From Paenibacillus agilis (lineage in GTDB: Bacteria; Bacillota; Bacilli; Paenibacillales; Paenibacillaceae): a stretch of 64,000 nt of DNA. A program made the position numbers and the translations under genes. Below are positions 22,830-31,711 of this stretch, piece by piece; within the stretch, counting starts at the first letter, position 1; each line of letters begins with the position of its first letter. Where the stretch lies: assembly GCF_007786455.1 (NCBI RefSeq), contig NZ_VNJK01000002.1, positions 372,001-436,000 on the forward strand, given 5' to 3'. The notes under the pieces were generated by a model. It did not search any database and had not been told where the DNA came from. It saw only the letters and a program-made list of their open reading frames with translations.

Positions 22830-25622
22830 TTAATTAGCAGGTTGCAGCTCGATAAGGCGTGGATTCTCCTTGACCTTATCGAGAATATATCGAGACAGAT
22901 TTTGATAAATCGTCTCCATATACGATAAATGCAGCAAGTTATTAGCCAACAAATAGAGATTATAGCGAACCGCCGCTAACTCCAAAGCATTCAGTAATGT
23001 AATTTGTTCAAATTCCTCCCGGTCCAGTAATATCCCACTCGCTTGCTCCAAATAGAGGCGATATTGTTCAATGTAGGTATCCCATTGCTGGATCGAGGCA
23101 TTCACTCCGACTGTGTACGACAAGAACTCCACACAATCATGCTGAGGATTCTGATAACATACAAGTTCCCAATCATACACAACCAACTGCTTAGTACCAG
23201 CAGTAGATCTTAAGCCTAAATTACGCGGGTTAAAGTCATTGTGTGTAATCGTCTGATGATATTGCTTCATTCGTTGCTTATGAGAAGGAAGTTGGACAAT
23301 AAATTGACGCAGCAAATGATAGAGGTGTGAAGAGATCAGTGTGGGATAGCGTTCATAGTTGTATTCCGTCAAAGCAAGCAGTAGCTCAGTAGCATCCCCA
23401 CAGCTATATTCATCTAGCCGATCAAGCTGAAGGACAGCAGGCAGTTCATCTGCTTTATTCATAAATAACGCATGCATCTTTGCTGCATCCGCAAGTACAT
23501 AATCAATATGTTCTTCATCCCAGACAGTAAGCGATTCAATCGTCCCGAGATGACTGCAGGAAGATAAGTCTTCCATAAGGATAGCATAAGCCTCCTTGTC
23601 TTCATCACAAGTTACACCGTACACATGTGGACAATACTGTAACAATGTCATCGGTGCCTGTTGATAAAAAGTTATTTCTCTAACGTGGGATCCTTCAAAT
23701 CCGAAAATATGCATTTGCGATTCAAATAAACCAGATAACCGGTCATCTCCAGACAGTTTTGCAATTCCGATACCTAAATCCATAACTTCTCGATCATTGG
23801 ATTTCACTTTCAGAATAACAGGAAGATAAGTACTAGATGTATGTCTTAAGTTAACTTCTTGCTGAAGATGAGGTTGCAGATGCAAGAGATAACGATGAAG
23901 ACCTTGAAACGAACTGTTATTGGCTTTAAGCATATTAGTAATAACACTTGAGTCGGTGTTTAATGGTGTAAGTTCAAAAGACGTTACTTTACCGTATGCC
24001 TCTCCGAGAAGTGCTTGAAAAAATCGAGGCTTAATATCGCTCCGCCGAATCCCCGTTCCTTCAGACTTTCTTCCTAAACGCTCATGCGCTTTGACAAACT
24101 CGTTTGAGATAATAGCTGACGAAGTAGATAAATCTAACGCGAGGCAGGCAGATGCTATAATTTCTGCCAGCTTGTACACTTTGCCACGCCCGTAACACCC
24201 CATCATCTCAAGGCATTCACGCTGAGTGGGTAAGCTTGTTCCTCCTCCCACTGTGCCAATAACTAATGAAGGAAGCTGTACATGAAAGGAAATACCATCA
24301 CCTTCCCGACGCGCCTTAAAAATACCACAGCTTGCCTCATGAATCGAACCCATATCTTGTCCAGTAGCGCTAAATATACCCGCAATTATGTTGGCGAAAT
24401 TAACGTTATGTCCGATCATTCCTGTTTGCATGGCACCAACTTCTGCTGCATACCAACTTTTCATGTATTGATCCACGGAAACTCTCAGCGTCTGCTTAAG
24501 TATAGCTTCTGGAATATGGATCGAGGCATTTACCTGAATTCCTCTTCCTCCGATAAAACTGCGGTATGCTACCTTTTTGTCCCCTGCCTGATTGCCTTCA
24601 ATTATATAGCGTACATATTTTAATTCTGCAAGATGTTTAACCTTAGACGCGATCCATTCACAAGCGACATAGGTACAGGAAGTAGTCATATTTTGTCCAG
24701 CGGCATCTCCTGTTTCGTAACCGAACTGCACATGTACGAAATCTGCGAATGGGTAAGTGTGTAAGGTGATCAGCTTAGAAATAGAGGATACTCGTTCAGC
24801 CTCAGCCTTAATTGACACTTTATGTTCATCTATCCATTGAGCAAGCCTGATCGCACTAGACATATCCTCGCAGAAAAATACAGGAGCTCGAACCATCGTC
24901 TGCTTAAGGACATGTACCTCAATTCCTCCTGCAGCATTACAAGCCTTAGCCCCTCTGGAAATGGAACTAATAAGCGCTCCTTCCGTTGTCGCTATCGGAA
25001 TTGGTATATGCCCATTTGCGTAGGTCCCCCGAACCCACAATGGAGCTGTAATTCCTAAAGGAACCTGAATAGAACCTATATAGTTTTCAATATTTCCTGC
25101 AAGAATAGATGGCTGTTCATGAAAGAGGGATTGATTTACATGCTTGAGCGTATTACTGGTAAATTGCTCAAGCCACTGTTGGCGTGCTGCTACTGCATCC
25201 TTAGTATAGTGTTTTCGCCCAACAAAGGAAGGAAATGGGGTTGGTTCCGACTGTGAAAAACGATGTAGAGGTGAATTCCCTAAGATGACCGCGTATATAT
25301 GCTGATGTAGGAAATCGATAGACTCAGCACCCTGCAACTTTACAGCTATTATCAGAGTGCACTCATCTACAGAAAGCGATACGTCAGTAACTATGAACTG
25401 ATGGCCCCCTTTATCCGTGTCGTATTCATACAAACCAATGCGAGATAATTCATCGCCTGGCTGCAGGTGCAAGTCATGTTGTTGAGTCATTATTCGAAAG
25501 CCATCGTACCAGTAATGAGACATATACCCTTCATAATATTGACTTTTATACTCAAAATATAACTTTGGCATTCGCCGATCATGAAAACTACGCACTTGCT
25601 GCCTATCATCAAAAAGATCCAT
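22830..25622 (-). CDS. HMG-CoA reductase fused to an APH/choline-kinase-type phosphotransferase domain
   Basis: 930 residues from the start at 25622 (GGAGG nine bases upstream). Residues 1 to about 170 form a beta-rich domain of unknown type, vaguely PilZ-like. Residues about 180-520 are HMG-CoA reductase: ENYIGSIQVPLG, ATTEGALI (Glu214), GDAAGQNM (Asp306), DKKVA (Lys349), GQDMG (Asp423), LVIGTVGGGT and KAHERLGRK (His513), so all four catalytic residues are present. The N-IGG-RG pattern suits class I. Residues about 560-930 are a kinase fold with THNDFNPRNLG (Asp796, Asn801) and VVYDWEL (Asp817). The reductase makes mevalonate from HMG-CoA with NAD(P)H; the kinase could phosphorylate mevalonate or a pathway alcohol. 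Its promoter faces away from the UbiA-CarS genes, but the loci adjoin tail to tail. Confidence 0.88.
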   Translation of the reverse strand: MDLFDDRQQVRSFHDRRMPKLYFEYKSQYYEGYMSHYWYDGFRIMTQQHDLHLQPGDELSRIGLYEYDTDKGGHQFIVTDVSLSVDECTLIIAVKLQGAESIDFLHQHIYAVILGNSPLHRFSQSEPTPFPSFVGRKHYTKDAVAARQQWLEQFTSNTLKHVNQSLFHEQPSILAGNIENYIGSIQVPLGITAPLWVRGTYANGHIPIPIATTEGALISSISRGAKACNAAGGIEVHVLKQTMVRAPVFFCEDMSSAIRLAQWIDEHKVSIKAEAERVSSISKLITLHTYPFADFVHVQFGYETGDAAGQNMTTSCTYVACEWIASKVKHLAELKYVRYIIEGNQAGDKKVAYRSFIGGRGIQVNASIHIPEAILKQTLRVSVDQYMKSWYAAEVGAMQTGMIGHNVNFANIIAGIFSATGQDMGSIHEASCGIFKARREGDGISFHVQLPSLVIGTVGGGTSLPTQRECLEMMGCYGRGKVYKLAEIIASACLALDLSTSSAIISNEFVKAHERLGRKSEGTGIRRSDIKPRFFQALLGEAYGKVTSFELTPLNTDSSVITNMLKANNSSFQGLHRYLLHLQPHLQQEVNLRHTSSTYLPVILKVKSNDREVMDLGIGIAKLSGDDRLSGLFESQMHIFGFEGSHVREITFYQQAPMTLLQYCPHVYGVTCDEDKEAYAILMEDLSSCSHLGTIESLTVWDEEHIDYVLADAAKMHALFMNKADELPAVLQLDRLDEYSCGDATELLLALTEYNYERYPTLISSHLYHLLRQFIVQLPSHKQRMKQYHQTITHNDFNPRNLGLRSTAGTKQLVVYDWELVCYQNPQHDCVEFLSYTVGVNASIQQWDTYIEQYRLYLEQASGILLDREEFEQITLLNALELAAVRYNLYLLANNLLHLSYMETIYQNLSRYILDKVKENPRLIELQPAN

Positions 25623-25706
25623 CAAAATCCCCCTCCTGGCGCTTGTACTCGTCGACATTTCACATTTAATGCAAATATAAAGACACTATCCGGTACGCCC
25701 TCCGAC

Positions 25707-25755
25707 AGGATAAAAAAAGCGACTGAGCTTTATGTAAAGTCTCAGCCGCTTTGTT
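25707..25755 (-). terminator. Terminator after the GH20 gene
   Basis: AAAGCG-CTGAG pairs with CTCAG-CGCTTT with one bulge on each side. The minus-strand reading ends in seven T. Confidence 0.85.
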
Positions 25756-25765
25756 CAATGAGCCG

Positions 25766-27676
25766 TCAAAAAGGATTCATGACGTGGAAGAACACATTTG
25801 GCGATGCCATCCGGTAGTAGAAGCTGCACCAGCCAGCACCTTTATTGTTAAAACGATTCGTTGTGCTGTATACAAGACGCTCTTGTTCCAGCTCTTCTAT
25901 CTGACCAATACGCCCTTCAACATAATCAATCAGGCGCATGGAAGCTGTATCTAGACGATTAATAACGCCGCCGTAGCGAATATCAATGACTTCCCAACCA
26001 AAAGGCTTAAACATACGCAGCCACTGACTGCGATGCGCAGCACGTAGCTCCTTCACTCCTTCAGCGATTGCAGGCAGAACATCTACGGCAATACGCTGCA
26101 GTGTTTCCTTATCGCCCGCATCATAAGCACGCTTCAGCTCGATGCCAATTTCACTTTTCAGCTTTAACACGCCGCACAGCTTCTCTGGCACATCGAAGAT
26201 GTAATCCAGTTCCGCTTCAGGCACACGACTGCTGCGAATCGCCTGCTCTACTTTCGCGTAATGAGCCGACATTTCCAATCCTTCAATCTGCTTGTCGAAC
26301 AAGCCAAGCAGCACGTCTTGATACAACAAGAACTTACATGGATTGCTCTGCTTCTCATTGTTAGGCTCTGCGCCAGGCGTCTCATCCAAGTCTTTCATTA
26401 GCATATAAGCGTCCATCTCGATGCCTGTACAGAACTTCACGCGCTCTGCCAGCTTCGCTTGATCCAGTTCACCCTCGGCATAGGCGTGCTCCGCGTAGAA
26501 CTGCAAGCCGAGCAATGCGATATATGGGTTGCTTTCCATTCCATCATCGCCCCATAGCGTTGCGTATGCTTCGCCGACACCTGCCCGTTTACACGCCTTC
26601 AGTGCACTGTCGGTAGCGTTTAAGGACATGCCGTAGTTAACGCCAAACGTATTGAACACCCATACTCCGCCAGCAAATACGAGATTACAGTTCAATGGGC
26701 GATGCTTCGCAATAAGCTTATCGTAATGCTCTTCTTCCATATGGTTATAGTCCCAATACACCATATCAACGTCACTCGGAATACGATTTGCCATCGATTC
26801 AGAAAATTGACTCTCTGTATCGAAATGTTCTGTACCGTCAGCAGAAGTGAATTTCAAAAACATGTCGCTCCACATCATCGGCTTTAAGCCGCGACGACGT
26901 ACGATTTCCAGCACCTTGTCCAAATGAGACATCATAATTTCAAAGCGCTCTACATATCCGTTCTTATCTAGATACTTACCGCGGCCAAGCTCTTCCGCCT
27001 CATCCATACCGATATGAACTTTACGACTGCGGAAAGGAGCGCTAACCGCTTCGATCATGTTCTCCATTAGCTGGTTCGTCTTCTCTGTACCAACTAACAA
27101 AGCACCCTTCGTATCTTTATATTCTCTTACTGGCTCCCACTTGAGAAACTCCTCTAGATGAGCAAGCGTCTGGATGCTTGGGAATGCCTCAATACCGAAT
27201 TGATCCGCATAATCATCGATCTCACGAAGTTCAGCTTCTGAATATCTGCCTCTCATATAGCCAAAGTACGGCTCTGCCTTAATCTCATACGTATCTTCCA
27301 TATAGAGCATGACCGAGTTCATGCCCATTAGTGCCATTTTACGCAATAAATATTTAAAGCTATCCAACGTCAGTACCGCATTGCGAGACAGGTCGAACAT
27401 CGGCCCAACAGTATGGATATGCTGCTTCTCTTCAATATGAAAAGACTGCCCGCCGCTGCCATGCTGCACGAGAAGCCCGAGCCCTCTATAAAATTGATGC
27501 TTATGCCCGTAACGAATATAGGCTTGACCTTGCTCTAAGCCAACCTCCAGGTTGCCTGTTGACTGCTCCACGCGGACAAGTACACCATCTTTTGCCTCAC
27601 TAAACCAATTTTCCTGCGCCAATGCACTAATACCAGCTGCTAGATTCGTCAAATCTCCCTCAAATCGCAATTTCAT
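25766..27676 (-). CDS. Glycoside hydrolase family 20, beta-N-acetylhexosaminidase type
   Basis: 636 residues, no signal peptide, so intracellular. A small N-terminal domain (to about 85) precedes the GH20 barrel, with MFDLSRNAVLTLDSFKYLL and the catalytic pair HIGMDEAEE, Asp225-Glu226. The C-terminal ~200 residues are helical, as in the GcnA-like intracellular members. It should release terminal GlcNAc or GalNAc from oligosaccharides or muropeptide sugars using the substrate-assisted mechanism. AGGAGG lies eight bases before the ATG. No transporter or kinase gene accompanies it. Confidence 0.9.
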   Translation of the reverse strand: MKLRFEGDLTNLAAGISALAQENWFSEAKDGVLVRVEQSTGNLEVGLEQGQAYIRYGHKHQFYRGLGLLVQHGSGGQSFHIEEKQHIHTVGPMFDLSRNAVLTLDSFKYLLRKMALMGMNSVMLYMEDTYEIKAEPYFGYMRGRYSEAELREIDDYADQFGIEAFPSIQTLAHLEEFLKWEPVREYKDTKGALLVGTEKTNQLMENMIEAVSAPFRSRKVHIGMDEAEELGRGKYLDKNGYVERFEIMMSHLDKVLEIVRRRGLKPMMWSDMFLKFTSADGTEHFDTESQFSESMANRIPSDVDMVYWDYNHMEEEHYDKLIAKHRPLNCNLVFAGGVWVFNTFGVNYGMSLNATDSALKACKRAGVGEAYATLWGDDGMESNPYIALLGLQFYAEHAYAEGELDQAKLAERVKFCTGIEMDAYMLMKDLDETPGAEPNNEKQSNPCKFLLYQDVLLGLFDKQIEGLEMSAHYAKVEQAIRSSRVPEAELDYIFDVPEKLCGVLKLKSEIGIELKRAYDAGDKETLQRIAVDVLPAIAEGVKELRAAHRSQWLRMFKPFGWEVIDIRYGGVINRLDTASMRLIDYVEGRIGQIEELEQERLVYSTTNRFNNKGAGWCSFYYRMASPNVFFHVMNPF

Positions 27677-28252
27677 CGGTACTTCCTCCTAACCAAGTAT
27701 TCATAGTATGATTTCTAATTTCTATGTAATGACAAGTTCATAGGAAAAATATAGTTCGATCTCATTGTAGTACAAACGCGTAGGTTTGAGGAGGTAGTCT
27801 CAGCAACGATTCGTTACAGTATTAATCGTAAAATAGACGAATTCTAGTATCGTGAAGAGTTTCTTAGAAAGGATATGATTCTTTTTTAAAAAGGAGAGCG
27901 TATCACCAAATATGGATTGAAAAAAATAACATGGAATATGATAGATAAATATGAAACTATATACTCTCATATGCGTATGTAAATATGTACCTTATTCGAT
28001 AGAGGTATTCGTGATATCGTTACCCACATAACTTTGCTTATTAGGCAAGACTCACGCAGCAGAACTGCAAGGGGAACCTTGATATGCGAAATAGGACAAG
28101 CATGTCATACATAAGTTTTGGTTGCTACAGTTCATAGAATAACGTTAGCGCTAAATCATGCTAATTCTTTCGCATCGGATATGTATCAAGGCTGTGAGGA
28201 TGATTCTACCCCCATTGGAGCAACTATCATTTATTTTAGAGGAGATGTTAAC
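27677..28252. other. AT-rich intergenic region, no confident feature
   Basis: About 575 bases between the divergent GH20 and small-protein genes. Stop codons are frequent in all frames. Short ribosome-site-like strings (GAGGAGG near 27788, AAAAGGAGAG near 27890) lead only to immediate stops. A promoter for the rightward gene must be here, possibly a sporulation type, but I could not assign a -35/-10 pair. Confidence 0.5.
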
Positions 28253-28564
28253 ATGTTTGGATCAAACGGATTTGGATTTGGCAACAAAAGCGCTCGCGTA
28301 GGCGATCAAATCGATGCTGAAGTAAAAGGTCTTAAAAACGTAGTAAACAGTGTAAACATGGTAGCTCAACAATTCGATTTCGTTGAAGCTCAACTTCAAC
28401 AGTTCGCTCAAATTATCGGTAACTCTGATCCAATGGCAGCTATGCAGTTCCAAAACCTTCAAGCACAAATCAACAACATCCAAGGTCAAATCGTAGCTAG
28501 CCTCGGTCAAATCAACCAAGGCCTAACGAACATCGATGCACTTACAGATAAAATTCAGAACTAA
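28253..28564 (+). CDS. Small helical protein of unknown function
   Basis: 103 residues. The start at 28253 has GAGGAG eight bases upstream, whereas the longer frame to 28118 lacks one. A Gly-Phe-rich start (FGSNGFGFGNKS) is followed by an amphipathic, coiled-coil-like region with regular Val, Leu and Gln, rich in Gln and Asn (FVEAQLQQFAQIIG, INNIQGQIVASLGQINQG). Codon choice looks highly biased (many GTA, CAA, CTT), which can mark strong expression. A structural or spore-associated role is possible. Family not recognised. Confidence 0.75.
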   Translation: MFGSNGFGFGNKSARVGDQIDAEVKGLKNVVNSVNMVAQQFDFVEAQLQQFAQIIGNSDPMAAMQFQNLQAQINNIQGQIVASLGQINQGLTNIDALTDKIQN

Positions 28565-28586
28565 TTGATTTCATTATTCCATAAGT

Positions 28587-28640
28587 AAAGGGCGTCCCTA
28601 AGGTTCACTACCTTGAAGGGGTCGCCCTTTTCTTTGTTAG
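28587..28640 (+). terminator. Terminator after the small helical protein
   Basis: AAGGGCG and CGCCCTT pair with inner CCC/GGG, followed by TTTTCTTTG on the plus strand. Confidence 0.85.
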
Positions 28641-28761
28641 TACCACTTTATGACTCTAATCATGTCGAGGTTCTGGTGCATTACTTCTCTCAATAACAAT
28701 CTGTCGTGCAAATTCCATTATATCTTGCACACTTGCCTTAAACGTACGTTTTACATTTATC

Positions 28762-28800
28762 ACAAAAAGAGCGCATCCACAGCATAGGATACGCCCTTTG
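28762..28800 (-). terminator. Terminator after the RlmN-like gene
   Basis: AAAGAGCG-ATCC pairs with GGAT-CGCCCTTT around ACAGCATA, imperfectly. The minus-strand reading continues with TTTTT. Confidence 0.7.
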
Positions 28801-28847
28801 ATATACCTTGATCAAGATTTCTAGCCAAATATATCGCCTAATCAAGC

Positions 28848-29918
28848 TTATTTATTCGCTTCAGCCTTCTTCATCTGCTTACTGCGTAATTGACCGCATG
28901 CGGCATCGATATCACTGCCGTGCTCTACACGCACGCTCGTATTAATCTGATGCTTCTTCAACACATCATAGAATTCCGTCACCGAATCGCGTGTTGTGCG
29001 TTGATATTGGCTGTGCTCATCGACCGGATTATATGGAATCAAGTTTACTTTCAAGAACTGACGCTTATCTTGAATCAGCTGCGCCAACTCTAGCGCATGC
29101 TCTGGGCGATCATTCACATCTCGCAGTAAAATATATTCCAACGTCACTTTCTGGTTCGTCTTCGCAAAGTAATAATCCAACGCCTCCATTAACTGCTCAA
29201 TTGGAATCGCACGATTAATCTTCATAATTTGCGTACGAAGCTCATTGTTCGGCGCATGCAAAGACAACGCCAAATTCACTCGCAAGTCCGCATCTGCGAA
29301 CTCCTTAATCTTCTTAGCAAGTCCGCTCGTCGATACGGTAATCCGTCTTGAGCCAATCGCCAAGCCTTTACGATCCGTAACGACTTTCAAGAAATCAAGC
29401 AAGTTCTCGTAATTATCGAACGGCTCCCCGATACCCATTACAACGATATGGCTGACAAGCTCACCTTTGCCAACTGCATCAAAATGATGCTGAACCTTCA
29501 TAATTTGCTCCGCAATTTCACCGCTGGATAGGTCGCGACTCTTCGCAATCAACCCACTCGCGCAGAAGCTGCACCCGATATTACATCCAACTTGCGTCGT
29601 TACACAAACGGATAGACCGAATTTATGTCGCATTAATACGGTTTCGATAAGGTTGCCATCTTGGAGCTTGAAGAGAAACTTGATCGTGCCGTCCGCAGAT
29701 TCCTGCTTCACATGCTCCGTCAACGTTTGAATGACAAAGTGCTCAGATAGTAGCTGCAAACAATCCTTGTTCACATCATCCATTTGAGCGAAGTCCGTAA
29801 CCCGCTTACGATACAGCCAATCCCACACTTTTGCTGCGCGAGATTTCTTATGTCCATGTTCGGAAAGCCATGCTATCAATTGATCTAGTGTTAATCCATA
29901 AATGGATTGCTTATTCAT
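28848..29918 (-). CDS. rlmN: RlmN-family 23S rRNA A2503 methyltransferase (radical SAM)
   Basis: 356 residues from the start at 29918 (AGAGGA six bases upstream). The radical SAM cluster is CNIGCSFC with Cys112, Cys116 and Cys119; [14 protein letters not shown] and the C-terminal [10 protein letters not shown] with the catalytic cysteine are classic RlmN features. RlmN methylates C2 of A2503 in 23S rRNA and of A37 in some tRNAs. The stretch after the cluster ([19 protein letters not shown]) departs from the usual ASTLGGLKRNL of Bacillus RlmN, so it may be a second paralogue. Cfr (C8 methylation, drug resistance) is less likely given the GIGEPFDN motif. Confidence 0.85.
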   Translation of the reverse strand: MNKQSIYGLTLDQLIAWLSEHGHKKSRAAKVWDWLYRKRVTDFAQMDDVNKDCLQLLSEHFVIQTLTEHVKQESADGTIKFLFKLQDGNLIETVLMRHKFGLSVCVTTQVGCNIGCSFCASGLIAKSRDLSSGEIAEQIMKVQHHFDAVGKGELVSHIVVMGIGEPFDNYENLLDFLKVVTDRKGLAIGSRRITVSTSGLAKKIKEFADADLRVNLALSLHAPNNELRTQIMKINRAIPIEQLMEALDYYFAKTNQKVTLEYILLRDVNDRPEHALELAQLIQDKRQFLKVNLIPYNPVDEHSQYQRTTRDSVTEFYDVLKKHQINTSVRVEHGSDIDAACGQLRSKQMKKAEANK

Positions 29919-30295
29919 TCGTTGTCCTCTTTTCAAAACACTGAATTTCTAAGTTCTATGTTACGCAGCTACTTGTGCATTTCAGTAAGCCGCGCCTATG
30001 TTCACAGTCTGCTTCTTATTGTCCCAAATTTTATATGTGAAAACAAGTGAATTTGATGAAGAGGCTCTGCTAACGATTTAACACAACATGAATTGGAATC
30101 AAAGGAGGAATTTGTTTATGACTGTCGAATAATATCGTTTATTATCATCCTATCTTGCCCAAGTTTGAAAGATTTCCCCCAATTTCTCGCATCCATGTAC
30201 AACCCACATACATTCATTTTTCCTTTAGCAAGTTAGCAAGACATCCAATCTAGTACCCATCCAAAAAAAACGAATAGGCAAAAGGAGTGTTTCGA
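29919..30295. other. Intergenic region with a 4-codon micro-ORF behind a perfect ribosome site
   Basis: About 375 bases between divergent genes. AAAGGAGG near 30101 is followed nine bases later by ATG ACT GTC GAA TAA. Such a strong ribosome site leading to a four-codon frame is odd: it could be a decayed gene start or a leader peptide for the beta-propeller gene. No terminator or competing hairpin was found with it. Confidence 0.4.
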
Positions 30296-31681
30296 TTGAA
30301 TCGTAAACGTTGGTTTATTTCCGTTACCCTAGCATGCGTATTGTCTACTGCTTCGCTGTTCTCTACAGCCTTTGCAAGCAATGACCACGACAAACATTCT
30401 TCCCCAAAGACAAGCGAACACAAGCATCATGAAACTAAGGTACCAACTAAAAACAGCTTCCAATTGGCAGCTACTTACGCCATGCCTAGCAAAGCAGCAG
30501 AAATTATCTCCTCCACCCCAGACGGTAGCACACTTCTCGTAACCGAAGCCAACTTAGGCTCTATTAGTGTCGTATCCATTAAAGATCTGAAGAACATCCA
30601 AACCGTTAAACAAATTAGTTTGAAGTCTATATCCGCTGAAGCAGAAGTAACAAGTGTCGTTGTTACACCGAATGGCAAATATGCATTAGCAGCAGTACGG
30701 ACAGGCGACAACGTGAACAATGCTAATAAAGGTGTCATCGCTGTTGTCGATATCGCAGCTGGTACAATTGCCAAAACGTACGAAGTAGGAATCGGTCCTG
30801 ACGCGATCGCCCTCTCCAAAGATGGCCGTACAGCAGTTGTCGCTATTGAAGATGAAGAGCTTGATCCTGTTCTCGATGAAATTGACTTCAGCAAAGTAAA
30901 ACGTCCTGGCTCTGTAGCCATTCTATCCTTCCCTAAGGCAGATGTGCTGAACGGAACGGTAACCGATGTCCCAATTGATCTAACAAACGTAGGCCCAAAT
31001 GTCACTTATCCAAATGATCCACAGCCTGAATACGCAGCCATCAGCCCTGATGGAAAGACCGCTGCTATAACCCTGCAAGAGAACAATGCGATTGCGCTCA
31101 TTGACTTACAGGACAAGAAAGTAACCAAAGTATTCGGCCTTGGCACAACGAAGCACAAAGCAGACTTGAAAACAGACGGCGTAGTTTCCATTACCGAAGA
31201 TCTCACTGCTCGTCCTGAGCCAGATGGAATCGTATGGAGCGCAGACGGCAAATACTTGTACACTGCCAATGAAGGCGACCTCGGTTCTAATGAATTCAAA
31301 GACGGCGTATACTCCGGCGGACGTAATATTATGGCATGGGATCGCAACGGCAATGTCGTATATGACAGCATGGAACTAATCGATCGTGCCAACGCGGAAG
31401 CTGGTGTATATCCAGATGACCGCAGCACGAAACGCGGCAGTGAAGTGGAGAACTTAACGATTGGAAAATTCGATGGTAAGCAGATTCTTGCTGTATGTTC
31501 CGAGCGCGGTAACACGATCTTGTTCTTTAACGTAACGAATCCGTTGAAACCGAAATACCTGGGCTTAGTTCCATCTGGCGGTAAAGCACCAGAAGGGATT
31601 CATAAAGTGAACAAACGCGACCTGTTCGTGAGCGCCGATGAGAAGACAGGTACGTTGAGCTTCTATGAGTATAAAGATTAA
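30296..31681 (+). CDS. Secreted beta-propeller protein (choice-of-anchor I-like)
   Basis: 461 residues from a TTG start with AAAGGAG eight bases upstream. Residues 1-30 are a Sec signal peptide ending FSTAFAS, followed by a His/Lys-rich linker. The rest has repeated blades (SSTPDGSTLLVTE, VTPNGKYALAAV, LSKDGRTAVVAI, ISPDGKTAAITL, WSADGKYLYTANEGD) like YVTN/choice-of-anchor I proteins. The ANEGD and RGSEVENLTIG elements point to the choice-of-anchor I family, sometimes tied to phosphatases or esterases. Exact activity unknown. It precedes the stalk-domain protein by 30 bases, likely an operon. Confidence 0.82.
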   Translation: MNRKRWFISVTLACVLSTASLFSTAFASNDHDKHSSPKTSEHKHHETKVPTKNSFQLAATYAMPSKAAEIISSTPDGSTLLVTEANLGSISVVSIKDLKNIQTVKQISLKSISAEAEVTSVVVTPNGKYALAAVRTGDNVNNANKGVIAVVDIAAGTIAKTYEVGIGPDAIALSKDGRTAVVAIEDEELDPVLDEIDFSKVKRPGSVAILSFPKADVLNGTVTDVPIDLTNVGPNVTYPNDPQPEYAAISPDGKTAAITLQENNAIALIDLQDKKVTKVFGLGTTKHKADLKTDGVVSITEDLTARPEPDGIVWSADGKYLYTANEGDLGSNEFKDGVYSGGRNIMAWDRNGNVVYDSMELIDRANAEAGVYPDDRSTKRGSEVENLTIGKFDGKQILAVCSERGNTILFFNVTNPLKPKYLGLVPSGGKAPEGIHKVNKRDLFVSADEKTGTLSFYEYKD

Positions 31682-31711
31682 TCGATCTATGGGAAGCAAG
31701 CAGGAGGACAT

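Noticed and set aside
28848..29918. Cfr-type C8 methyltransferase giving multi-drug resistance.
   Set aside because: [18 protein letters not shown] region (here RRITVSTSG) and overall match suit RlmN better than Cfr.
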